Shown: positions 49,192 to 59,655 of the stretch, in pieces
Layout of the letters: each line of letters starts with the position of its first letter
Numbering within the stretch: the stretch's first letter is position 1
Assembly (NCBI RefSeq): GCF_900747795.2
Contig: NC_041394.2
Coordinates: 121,857,576-121,921,575, forward strand
Length of the DNA: 64,000 bases
Source: Erpetoichthys calabaricus
Lineage: Eukaryota > Chordata > Cladistia > Polypteriformes > Polypteridae
Direction: 5' to 3'
Position numbers and translations under genes: made by a program
The notes under the pieces: generated by a model
What the model was told of the DNA's origin: nothing
What the model saw: the letters and a program-made list of their open reading frames with translations, nothing else
The model's database searches: none

Positions 49192-50201
49192 ACTTGATGG
49201 AATTTATGACTTTGAATGATCATCCATTTTCTATTGAAGATGATACTCAGTTTCAACAGCTGGTTGAACATTCCGAACCCTCTTACACAATACCCACAGA
49301 TCATTTTTTGTTTGATGTAACTCTTCCAGAGCTACAAAATATGGTAGCAAGTAATATACACAAACTCTTTAATGACAATGTTAGAACCAGAAGCTTTACC
49401 ATATTTGAACATGTGATACAACTCCTGTGTGTATACTTGGATTAACTACTCAGGGAATCAATTGTAATTTTGAATTACAGAAGGCAAACCTGAATGCCCA
49501 AGAATGCTCTGAATCACACACAGGTACTACACTCTCTGCAGTAATCAAAAAATGTTCTTAAACACAAATAACCTGAAGAGAATATTCATGTGGTACTCCA
49601 AAACAGCAAATGTAACATTGCAGAGGTTATGGAGGAATTCAGGATCCCAGGTTTTTCATGTATGGCCTACACTTTACAGCTTGCTCTGAATGACAGTGTA
49701 CTACCCAAGACCAGCACCTCAGATATAATTGCAACTGGCAGAAAAATAGTTGGTAGTTTCAAACATTCACAATAACCCAACTCCTGTCTCAAAACTACAC
49801 AAATGGAGATTGCAGGTTAACCGTAAATGCTTCCACAAGTTGTCACTAGATTTAATGGTACATTATATATACTGCAACGCTTGTTGGAGCAGAACAGAGC
49901 CTTAGGGACTTTTGTGACTTATTTTGATTTACCTGCAACTCTAATGTCTAAAATAATCACACTTCTCTCACCATTTAATCAATTGACAAGAGAAATTTGC
50001 CAAACTGAAGCCTTGGCATGTAATGAAATTCCCTCAGTTAATGCACTAAATCAACTGTTGACTAAGACTACCCTCTCTGACTTTCTATTCCAAAAGGCTA
50101 CGCATGCCCACCTGGGCCATTCTTCACTACAAAGATGTGACAAAGCTATGCACCAGAGCATAACATCGAAAACAAAGACAAACGCTGTGATAAGTTACTA
50201 G
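49192..50201 (+). pseudogene. hAT transposase, degraded
   Basis: Three separate stretches in order resemble ZBED/hAT transposases: FMTLNDHPFSI (49203), then GFSCMAYTLQLALND (near 49650) and GRKIVGSFKHSQ, then a LLEQNRALGTFV region followed by LPATLMSKIITLL (near 49880-49980). Several frame breaks and missing segments separate them. The N-terminal BED zinc finger and the C-terminal dimerisation domain are not found. No ends were found. Confidence 0.8.
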
Positions 50202-51215
50202 AAACATGAAAAGTCATGAGTTAGGATTTGTAAACAGTTGAAAAGCTAAAAAATACATGAAAATGCATGTGCTATAAATAAATTATAAAAAGTGTGTCTT
50301 CTGAAAGATTCAACAGTACTGCCCTGACATGTCTTTATTGGTAAATAATTTTAGATTTTAGGTGTTTAAAAGCAATCATCATTTTTTTAAGCCTTACACT
50401 TGGAACAGTGAGAAAGCCAGTGTATGAAGATTAAGGCTGTGTGGCATTTTGAAATATTGGAAGGTGCAAGATTGTTCTAAGCCTTATGTGCAGTTAAAAG
50501 TATTTTTAAATTAATCTTAAAAGACCCAGGCAGCCAAGGTAATATAGTTGTTTTCTTTATTTATGCATCCGGCAACAGTATACAAGATCAAATTTGTGCC
50601 ATGTTACTTAAATGAAAAAAACAGGCTTAGTAATATGGTTAATGTGTGAATTTGGGATGGCACTATACAATTAATCTGACTATTTTATTGACTGATCTAA
50701 CAGCTACTTTTGTCCAAATAATTGAAGTAGACATATGAATGTTTGCTGAACTTTAATTCTTATTGAGTAATTTTATATAGGAAACTTGAAAGCAAAATAC
50801 ATGAAGTCTTTTGAAGGCCTATTTAGAGTTGAACATGAAGGCTCAAAAGTAAATGTATTTTCTGTCTTAGTTTGAATATAATCAATTTAAATAAATGATA
50901 ATATAAATATTTATGTATGTAAATTCACCATAAAACTCATTAAACATGTATTTTTAAAAAATTGATCTTAATTTGAAATTTACATAGATGCCTTTCTTAT
51001 AGACCTCATTAAATACAGCTGGAATGCTATTTTTTTTCTAAATCTGAAATCCTGGCTCAGCTACATATCTTTGTCATAAAGTAACTTAATGATGTTTGTA
51101 AAGTCTAATTCATACCAAATGAAAGCACACTGCAGGGGACAGCAACTCATATCCCTTGAAAAGAAGTCTAAGGTAATACCAATATACTACACTTTTATAG
51201 CCACAGTGTGTTAAA
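50202..51215. other. AT-rich intergenic DNA
   Basis: I recognised nothing here. Confidence 0.5.
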
Positions 51216-51690
51216 TCTCTCTCTATATATAATGCAAAGTTGACTGACACATATACACTCACTTACTCATCAACAAAAAATAATATTTTTTATTTAATTA
51301 AAAAGCTCAAATTTGGAAGAATGGTACATGTAGATCTGTATGCATCTGCTCAGATAGGACATTTTCATATATCAACATTTAGGCGTATCTTGCCCCACAA
51401 CAGAAAAACTAAATGCCCTAAATCTCAAAAATACTTTGACAGATTTGATTGAAATTTTGTGACATAATAGACAAAAGAATGTTAGCTGACTTTTTTTTTT
51501 TAATTTGTCAATATTTTTTAATATTATGCAAATTTACATGACTCTCAGTTGTGCAAATAAAGGACACAGTAGACTGACTGATACGCTATGCAAATAGCAT
51601 CAGTTGCCAATTGGGTGGACAAATGACTGAAGACGAGGCAGTGTCCTGGACAAAAAATCAGAGACATGATCATGTTGTAAAATGGAAAGA
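51216..51690 (+). mobile_element. Possible Helitron-like fragment
   Basis: The start TCTCTCTCTATATATAATGC followed by AAAGTTGACTGAC resembles Helitron 5' ends. No 3' CTAG end with a hairpin was located, so the right boundary is arbitrary. Confidence 0.3.
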
Positions 51691-52577
51691 GAAAGTTCAG
51701 TGAAGCTCAAGGAAGAAAGAAAGCTCAATGGTTAGCAAGAGCTGTTTTTTGCTGTTGACTACTGGCACTCTTAGATGCATATCCGTTCTCGTCTTGGTTA
51801 TTTGTTTTGCTCCACTGACTCCCAGTCCCCAGCTGTGGCACTGAAAACCGACCACCCTCCCACTCCCACTTTTAATCATGGTGCTTAAAACATTAAGGGA
51901 GAAACCACCCTAGTTCTTTGCCTGTGGTGCTGCAAAGTCCAAGCGAAAAACATTTGTCTTAGACAGTGGCACTTGAATTTATGCTCCATGCTTCTTGCTT
52001 TTTACATTAATACATCAATGCAACACATAGGATACTGCCACTTAAATATGCCACTTCAAGCACTGCTTTGCATATTGTGACCAATCATACTGTGATTTTG
52101 TTCTCTAGGGTTGCTTCCGCCTCAGTGAAAACACACTTTCAAGTAGCAGGCAGATACAAAAGAAACACACTTTCAAACAACTTAAAAGTTTATCCATGCA
52201 GGATCAGCTGCTGACAATAGTACGTCATATATCACACAGTGTTACGAGGCTTTAAAGTTAGTAGTACACTTACATAGTACTTGCATTTTGTTCTCTGTCT
52301 TGTGCAGACTGCCTTTAGCTGCACTTCTGCCTCTCTTTGACAATGTCAAGATCGTCTTTAAGGACTTTTAATCTAAAGGAACTATCGCTGGAGTTAAACA
52401 GTTAAGAAGTTGTCATGTTTGATGTGTGTTTAAATAAAGCTTCAATAATGAATAAAGCTCCAATACTGTTCCTTTAAGTGGCAGAATAAAAGTATCTTTC
52501 CACAGTTGTCTCCTTTGCTGTTTTTTTGTGCAGCATAGTGGGCAAAACAAAACAATAACAATTCAGATTCATGGACT
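51691..52577. other. AT-rich intergenic DNA
   Basis: I recognised nothing here. Confidence 0.45.
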
Positions 52578-52581
52578 TTAA

Positions 52582-52730
52582 CACTAGAATTCCTGAAGCC
52601 TATGAAAAAACTCATAATCCTGGTCCACCTTAAATCCCATCACACCACTCCATCAGTGTCTTTTGTTTTGTAAATGCAGGCAAAAAGTTCTCCCAACTCA
52701 AGCCAAGGCTCCTTATCTGCGTGTGATAAT
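52582..52730. mobile_element. piggyBac-like MITE, partial
   Basis: It begins CACTAGAATTCCTGAAGCC right after TTAA (52578-52581) and follows the left arm of the element at 53361, with an internal gap. The opposite end was not found. Confidence 0.6.
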
Positions 52731-53356
52731 AATAAAAAATTACAGATATTGTGAACAGAAAATCACTTAGGTTACATAGTACTTCTGATACACCAACTTA
52801 ATCAACAACATTATGATGCCCATTGTCATTGTGTTTCCCGATGTCTGAAAAGACGTTCTCTTTAATGCTGTTTAAGGTTCTGTACTACACAAATAAATCA
52901 AATAATCTGAACATCTCAAATTTAGTTCTAAATTTTTAATTACACTTAGTTTCTTATTTCAGGCTTAATTTGCAAAACTACATGATTGCAATTTGCCTAA
53001 GATTCTCGTAGCTTTCATCTGAGCCAATAACTTCAGTTTCTGTTTTTCCCTTGTTTGATTTAAGGAAACTACCTTGTTTTAAAATTATCCAACACACGCA
53101 TGTATACTGAGAATAATAAATGTTTTAGATTTGCAGCATACATGTAGTATCATGTATTGTAGATGTACAGTCACCAATAATTACAAAAACCTTTCTCATT
53201 GTAAAGTATGACTGAGACCAAATTAGAGCACAACCAGAAAGTCCATCAGATTGTTTAAGGTGTTGAGAATATCATGATCTTTAGTATAAAATGCAGCACT
53301 TAAGTCTATGTGAAAAAAATACCAATAGGTTTTTTATAGAGTTAAGTACCAAGTCA
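52731..53356. other. AT-rich intergenic DNA
   Basis: I recognised nothing here. Confidence 0.45.
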
Positions 53357-53790
53357 TTAACACTAGAATTACCAGAGCCTACGAGAAAATTCGTAAATCC
53401 GGTCCACCTTAAATCTGTTCGTACCTCTCCGTCAGCGTCTTTTGTCCTGTAAATGTGCCGATTAAGACAAACAGCAAGCAACCTGCTATTCCATCCCCCA
53501 CCGTCGCAGAACGTTCACTAAGTTCTCCCAGCTCATGCCTTGTTTGATTATCTGGGAGTGAACTACTGGTGTTTTAGAGTGGAAATAATAGATCGTTATT
53601 TGGAACACATGCATTTTCATGTGTGTTCCGTTTCTACAGTAATCTGTGTAAACACATTGTTAAAACAGAAACTTTTTCATATTTTAGTAATAAATGTTAC
53701 AAAATGTAATGATAAACTATAGAATGTGTGAAGCCTGAAGTCCAAAGATCAAATAAACACTTTCACAAAAGGTTCAAGGACAATACAACA

Positions 53791-53848
53791 GCGGTAAGAT
53801 TTGCTGACTTGTAATCAAGGGGCCACCGGTTCGATCCCCACTGCCACC
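53791..53848 (+). other. tRNA-like module in left arm, 5' end lost
   Basis: It reads GCGGTAAGATTTGCTGACTTG, then a box B GGTTCGATCCCC. Compared with the right-arm copy, 14 bases at the 5' side, covering the acceptor strand, are missing. Confidence 0.55.
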
Positions 53849-54260
53849 TATATTTGCTTTTTTCAGTAGTGAGCTGCTCTTATTGTTAATATTATACAGT
53901 ACACACATACATTTGGTTTGCGTCTGTAACAGACCATGTACATTTATAGTACTGTACTTGTAAAAGTTACCTTTTTTTTCACTTTTATTCTCTCACTCAC
54001 GATACATAGGTTAGCTTTTTTCAGTTTTATTCTCTCAATGACGATCATGCTCTAACAACCCTCACCCCCCGCCTCTCTCCGCCTCTCCTGATCTGACTCT
54101 AAGTAACAGCACCAGCGTAAATTCACACCCGATCTGACGCTGTTCATTTTCAAATAATATTACATTAGTGCGATGATGTTTTCTGATTGGTACTATTCAG
54201 GTCATAAAATGATTTCTTCAAAATATCATATATACCTACGTCTGTGTTTTATTTTTTTTT

Positions 54261-54479
54261 TTGACATCATACACCATAAGGTGCATACTAATTCAGCGTG
54301 AGCAGGAACACTCAATAAAACTGATTAAAAAAAATAAAGTGACGGTGAGATACGAAGAAGGCAGATTCACCAGCGTTTGTTTGTCAGCTTTTATACCTCC
54401 AGATCAGAGAATGTCCAGTTCCATTGCCTCAAAACATCACTCACATCTACAGTTATTCCCAGTTTCAAATAAAAACTAA
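54261..54479 (+). other. Open frame in the foldback core, unknown
   Basis: This 72-codon frame with an internal FTSVCLSAFIPP stretch lies in the unique middle. I recognise no family. It could be a captured exon or chance. Confidence 0.2.
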
Positions 54480-54670
54480 CAGCGTCAGATCCCTACGGTG
54501 GCAGTATGTATCGTGATCGTAAGTGAGAGAATAAAAGTGAAAAAGAAGGTAACCTTTACAATTACAGTACTATAAATGTACACGGTCTGTTACAGACGCA
54601 AACCAAATGTATGTGTGTACTGTATAATATTAACAATAAGAGCAGCTCACTACTGAAAATGGCAAATACA

Positions 54671-54742
54671 GGAGGCAGTGGGGATCGAACCGGTGGCCCC
54701 TTAATTACAAGTCAGCAAATCTTACCGCTATGCCACGGAAGC
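54671..54742 (-). other. tRNA-like module in right arm
   Basis: On the minus strand: CGTGGCATAGCGGTAAGA (box A), CTTGTAA as an anticodon-like loop (TGT, Thr) and GGTTCGATCCCC (box B). The T stem pairs poorly, so it is tRNA-like rather than a working gene. Confidence 0.55.
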
Positions 54743-55175
54743 TGTTGTATCGTCCTTGAACCTTTTGTGAAAGTGTTTATTTGATCTTTGGACTTCAGGC
54801 TTCACACATTCTATAGTTTATGCCTAAATTTTGTAACATTTATTACTAAAATATGAAAAAGTTTCTGTTTTAACAATGTGTTTACACAGATTACTGTAGA
54901 AATGGAACACACATGAAATGCATGTGTTCCAAATAACAATCTGTTATTTCCACTCTAAAACTCCAGCAGTTCACTCCCAGATAATCAAACAAGGCATGAG
55001 CTGGGAGAGCTTAGTGAACATTCTGGGACGGTGGGGGATAGAATAGCAGGCTGCTTGCTGCTTGTCTTAATCGGCACATTTACAGGACAAAAGACGCTGA
55101 CAGAGAGGTGTGAACGGATTTAAGGTGGGCCGGATTTACGAGTTTTCTCGTAGGCTCTGGTAATTCTAATGTTAA

Positions 55176-55295
55176 CTACTTTTACAAAGGTTGTTTATGT
55201 GGTATGATTAGATCTTTAACTGCTGCTCTACAGTTGCACACTTTCTGCTCAACAAAATTATGTTAGTGATAGGACCAAATTTATCTAAAATAACA
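55176..55295. other. Short intergenic stretch
   Basis: I recognised nothing here. Confidence 0.4.
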
Positions 55296-55490
55296 TATCC
55301 TAAGGCAGATTGTGGCACTGAGGCTAACAATCTGTGCTGGTATCTGAAAAGTTGCTGATTCAAATCCTAGTATTTCCAGAAGGGAATCCTACTCTGCTGT
55401 GCCCTTGAGCAAAACCCTAAAATTAAAGAAAGTCTGTAGGGATTGGCTCAAAGTGTTTGGTTTGAGTTGAGTAATTATTTTGCAAAGTTC
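55296..55490 (+). repeat. Degraded V-SINE-like repeat
   Basis: GGCACTGAGGCTAACAATCTG, then GGTATCTGAAAAGTTGCTG, TTCAAATCC (box B) and GTGCCCTTGAGCAAAACCC match the order in the copy at 59437. Confidence 0.6.
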
Positions 55491-56283
55491 AAGCTCATTT
55501 ATTTTTATGAAGAAATTCAGCTTGGCTTATTTAAAAAGAGGAAGATCATGTAACTCTGTTCTTCCGGCCTGCATTGCATTATACCTAGAAGTATTTATCT
55601 TCCCTGTAAAAACACCAAAAAAGATTTGACTCAAAGACTGATGTTTTTTTTCATCCACTCCATAGATGGAGCTGGATTTAGCAGATGATCAACAGTTAAA
55701 AATAACAGTTTTGAATTTCCTAGAATGTTGTTAACACTTGTGGAGAAATAATGGTCTTTCAGATCATATTGATGTATTTATTAACAGTCCTCTGAATTTC
55801 ATTTTTCTCCATTTACACTCAGCTTTGCAGTGCTTTCTTTTAAGTCTACACAATGCTTGATTTTCTAAAAACTCTAGAGATATCTGATTTTTTTCAAAAG
55901 TTTTTCTGAGTCTACCATGTCAACCACTGCCTACAAGCTAGTATTACAATTAACCTCTAAGCTATTTACATTACTGTATATATTAGTGTAATTATTGGAA
56001 TCTGACTGACTATTAATAAAGCCAGAAAAAAGAAGCTGTTGTATCATAGTACAGGTATTGATATATTGAGTTGTGGTCTAAGCAGTGGTCCAAGATTCTG
56101 ATGTTGAGAATCTGAGTCACATCAATACTGAATCCTTTCAAAAAGATTAAATCTAATATGTAGCCACCCTTATGTCTTGTATGTGCAAGAAGCTCACTAA
56201 GACCAAATGAATACACAAGAGTCAAAAGCTCCTTTTGTTTTATGGTCCACGTGAAAACTGAAATTACTTTCTATTACAAGTTT
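55491..56283. other. AT-rich intergenic DNA
   Basis: I recognised nothing here. Confidence 0.45.

Positions 56284-56371
<88 letters not shown>
56284..56371. repeat. GATA microsatellite, about 22 copies
   Basis: It is an uninterrupted GATA tract forming the 3' tail of the LINE that follows on the minus strand. Confidence 0.95.
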
Positions 56372-56523
56372 CTTTATTAATCCCAAGGGGAAATTCACAT
56401 ACTCCAGCAGCAGCATACTGATAAAAAACAATATTAAATTAAAGAGTGATAAAAATGCAGGTATAACAGACAGTAACTTTGTATAATGTTTATGTTTACC
56501 TCCCCCGGGGTGGAATTGAAGAG

Positions 56524-58390
56524 TCACATAGTGTGGGAGAGGATCAATCTCCACAGTCTGTCAGTGGAGCAGGACAGTGACAGCAGTCTGTCACTGAAGC
56601 TGCTCCTCTGTCTGGAGATGATACTGTTCAGTGGATGCAGTGGATTCTCCATGATTGACAAGAGCCTGCTCAGCACCTGTCGCTTTGCCACGGATGTCAA
56701 ACAGTCCAGCTCTGTGCCTACAATAGAGCCTGCCTTCCTCACCAGTTTGTCCAGGTGTGAGGCGTCCCTCTTCTTTATGCTGCCACCCCAGCACACCACC
56801 GCGTAGAAGAGGGCGCTCGCCACAACCATCTGATAGAACATCTGCAGCATCTTATTGCAGATGTTGAAGGAGGCCAGCCTTCTAAGGAAGTATAGTCGGC
56901 TCTGTCCTCTCTTGCACAGAGCATCAGTATTGGCAGTCCAGTCCAATTTATCATCCAGCTGCACTCCCAAGTATTTATAGGTCTGTACCATCTGCACACA
57001 GTCACATCTGATGATCACAGGGTCCATGAGGGGCCTGTTCCTCCTAAAATCCACCACCAGCTCCTTGGTTTTGCTGGTGTTCAGTTGTAGGTGGTTTGAG
57101 TTGCACCATTTAACAAAGTCCTTGATTAGGTTCCTATACTCCTCCTCCTGCCCACTCCTGATGCAGCCTACAATAGCAGTGTCATCAGCGAACCTTTGTC
57201 CGATGTATATAGGCTGAACAGGACTGGAGAAAGCACAGTCCCCTGCGGCGCTCTTGTGCTGCTGACCACAATGTCAGACCTGCAGTTCCCTCCTTCTCCT
57301 TCTCGTCCTCACAGGTGGCGCAGTGGTAGTGCTGCTACTTTGCAGTAAGGAGACTGTGGAAGATTGTGGGTTCGCTTCCCGGTTCCTCCCTGTGTGGATA
57401 GCGCTTTGAGTACTGAGAAAAGCGCTATATAAAAATAATGAATTATTATTATCTTCTTCACCTTCTTCTATTATGCGAACTGCAGAGGGTTGAGGGTTGA
57501 GGGCGTGGCGGACCTGTGGCCTCAGGTGGTGAAGCAGCAGCCGTTCCATTGTCTTCATCACATGTGACGTCAGAGCAACAGGCCGGAAGTCATTCATCTT
57601 ACTAGGACTTTGGAAGATGTTTTCCAAAGCCTCGGGACTCTCCCCTGTTCCAGGCTCAGGTTGAAGATGCGCTGTAGAGGACTCCCCAGCTCCAACGCAC
57701 AGGCCTTCAACAGTTGTGGCGATATTCCATCTGGACCCACTGCTTTGCTGGTACAAAGTCTCCTCAGCTCTTGCTTACCTGGGCTGCTGTAATTGTGGGT
57801 GGGGGGAAACTCTCTCCTATGCTGGTATCAGCAGAAGGATGGGTGGAGGGTGCAGTACTCTGAGGTAAGAGTGGGTTAGGGTGGTCAAACCTGTTAAAGA
57901 AGTTGTTCATCAGGTTTGCTCTCTCTACGTCTCTCTCGATGGTGGCACCGCGATTCGAACTGCAGCCAGTGATGATCTTCATCCCATCCCACACTTCCTT
58001 CATGCTGTTGTTCTGTAACTTCTGCTCCAGCTTTCTCCTGTACTGCTCCTTAGCTGCCCTGAGCTGGACTCGGAGTTCCTTCTGCACATGCTTGAGCTCA
58101 TGCTGATCACCGCCTTTAAAAGCCCTTTTCTTCTGGTTCAAAAGGCCCTTGATGTCACTTGTTATCCATGGCTTGTTGTTAGCATAGCAGCGTACTGTTC
58201 TTACTGGAACTACAATGTCCATACAGAAGCTGATGTAGTCAGTAGTGCAGTCAACAACCTCCTCAATGTTCTCACTATATGATCCCTGCAGGATATCCCA
58301 GACCGTAGTTTCAAAGCAGTCTCTCAGTGCCTGCTGTGCCTCAGGGGACCACTTCCTGAATGAGCATGTGGTTGTAGGTAGTTTGTCATA
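56524..58390 (-). pseudogene. L2/CR1-type LINE reverse transcriptase, broken
   Basis: Reading the minus strand: a linker with NNKPWITSDIKGLLNQKKRA (57764-58222), the start of the reverse transcriptase with NDFRPVALTSHVMKTMERLL (57274-57756), then APQGTVLSPVLFSLYTSD, FADDTAIVG (57168-57194), the thumb region with YKYLGVQLDDKLDW, and a C-terminus ending at 56524. At least two deletions and frame changes separate these pieces, and the palm region between RPVALT and APQGTV is mostly gone. It is not functional. Confidence 0.85.
57304..57450 (+). mobile_element. Chimeric tRNA-derived SINE inside the LINE
   Basis: The head (GTGGCGCAGTGGTAGTGCTGC, then GGTTCGCTTCCCGG) matches the ATGG SINE family, but the body is short and the tail reads GCGCTTTGAGTACTGAG and AGCGCTATATAAA followed by an ATT run. 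No clear duplication was found. Confidence 0.65.
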
Positions 58391-58871
58391 TCTACTTAAG
58401 ATAGATAATTGTCTTGAAAATGCATTGATAAACAGGACATAATATTTTTGCTGGATGATGAATGACTAATAAAAAACAAGTGGTACCCCTTTATTTATGA
58501 TCGCACTATATTCAACGGAAGCATTTTTTTACATTTATACAGACTGAAAAGATACTCGCCAAACCACCTTCTTTATTACTGAGGCAAAATAAATTAAAAA
58601 ATGTTAAATTTTGAAAGGTGGTTCAATTTTCACAGTAGCCCCTTTAATGCGGATTCACGTTTTACTCAAAATTAAAAAGTAAATTTTCCTATCAGTAATA
58701 AAATCACTTTTAAAAAATGACTTACGAGTTAAAGCAGTAATATTACAGTACATAAAGTCATTTTAAGAGTCTTACAATGACATGGCTGATCTGAGAATAC
58801 AGTACAGGTCAACAATAGATACCGATTAAGTTATTTAAATTTATGTCAGAACTGTAATTTTCCATTAAATG
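58391..58871. other. AT-rich intergenic DNA
   Basis: I recognised nothing here. Confidence 0.45.
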
Positions 58872-58879
58872 CTCTAGAT

Positions 58880-59368
58880 CACAGGTGTCGAACTCCGGTC
58901 CTCAAGGGCCGCAGTGGCTGCATGTTTTCATTCTAACCATCTTCTTCATTAGTGAGCCGTTTTTACTGCTAATTAACTTCTTTTGCTTTAGTTTTAATTA
59001 ACTTGACTCAGGCCCCTTAGTTGACCTTTTTCCTTAATTAGTAGCCAAACAATAATGAGACATCAAACAAGCCACCATATGACAGAAAAAAACAGAAAAA
59101 TCAACACATTTGGAAATGTCTGCTGTGGCAGAATGTGAGCAGCAACAAGCCATGGAATTAAATAACAAGCTTAATTAACATTTCTGTTTGGCTGCCATTT
59201 AATGAAGAAACAAATCAATTCAGAGGACTGAATCCTTAAAAAAAGGGCTATTGAAATGAAGGGAAAAGGAGTTAATTAGCAGTGAAAACTACTCACTGAT
59301 TAGGAAAAGGGTTAGAATGAAAACCTGTAGCCACTGCGGCCCTCCAGGCCCAGAGTTTGACACCCCTG
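58880..59368. mobile_element. hAT-type MITE with 8-base duplication
   Basis: It is 489 bases flanked by CTCTAGAT at 58872-58879 and 59369-59376. The ends are imperfect inverted repeats of about 55 bases containing GGGCCGCAGTGGCT and TTTTCATTCTAACC. The interior is AT-rich, with no coding capacity. The perfect duplication suggests a fairly recent insertion. Confidence 0.9.
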
Positions 59369-59436
59369 CTCTAGATAATGCACCTGTTTAGTTAAGCTTC
59401 CTTCAGAATTAACATATTTTAATATGTTGTTATGGT

Positions 59437-59655
59437 GGAGTGGTGAGTGGGTCTGAGGCTAATGATCCATACTGGTATCTGAAAGTTTGTTGGTTCAAAT
59501 GCTAGAAGGGATCCTTCTCTGTTGTGCCCTTGAGCAAGGCCCTTAACTTGGAAATTGCTCCATGGGCATAGTACAATGGCTGACCCTGCTCTCTGTCCTC
59601 CAAAGGTCATGCAAAAAAACTATTTTCCTTTGGGGATTAATATAGTGTACTACAT
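59437..59655 (+). mobile_element. V-SINE-like element with an L2-like tail
   Basis: A tRNA-like head (GTGGTGAGTGGGTCTGAGGC with box B GGTTCAAATGC) is followed by CCCTTGAGCAAGGCCCTTAAC and ends TTTCCTTTGGGGATTAATA. That tail resembles the reverse of the LINE end at 56372, as expected if the SINE uses the LINE's machinery. Confidence 0.7.

Larger units (their letters stand above)
53361..55171. mobile_element. Foldback element with TTAA ends and long inverted arms
   Basis: It is 1811 bases between TTAA at 53357-53360 and 55172-55175. The left arm (53361-54009) and right arm (54505-55171) are inverted copies of about 650 bases, each starting CACTAGAATTACCAGAGCC or a close variant. The middle (54010-54504) is unique. 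Each arm holds a tRNA-like segment. The TTAA target and the end sequence place it with the MITEs at 14135 and 52582; a piggyBac origin is inferred from the target only. No transposase was found. Confidence 0.8.
56372..58390 (-). mobile_element. L2/CR1-type LINE, 5'-truncated
   Basis: The minus-strand 3' end at 56372 reads into the GATA tract. It holds the end of the region between endonuclease and reverse transcriptase and most of a reverse transcriptase. The endonuclease is missing. A SINE sits at about 57304-57450, and part of the reverse transcriptase core is missing there and just before FADD. Confidence 0.85.

Noticed and set aside
56486-56806. A 106-codon plus-strand frame at 56.5 kb
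   Set aside because: It is antisense to the L2-type reverse transcriptase on the minus strand.
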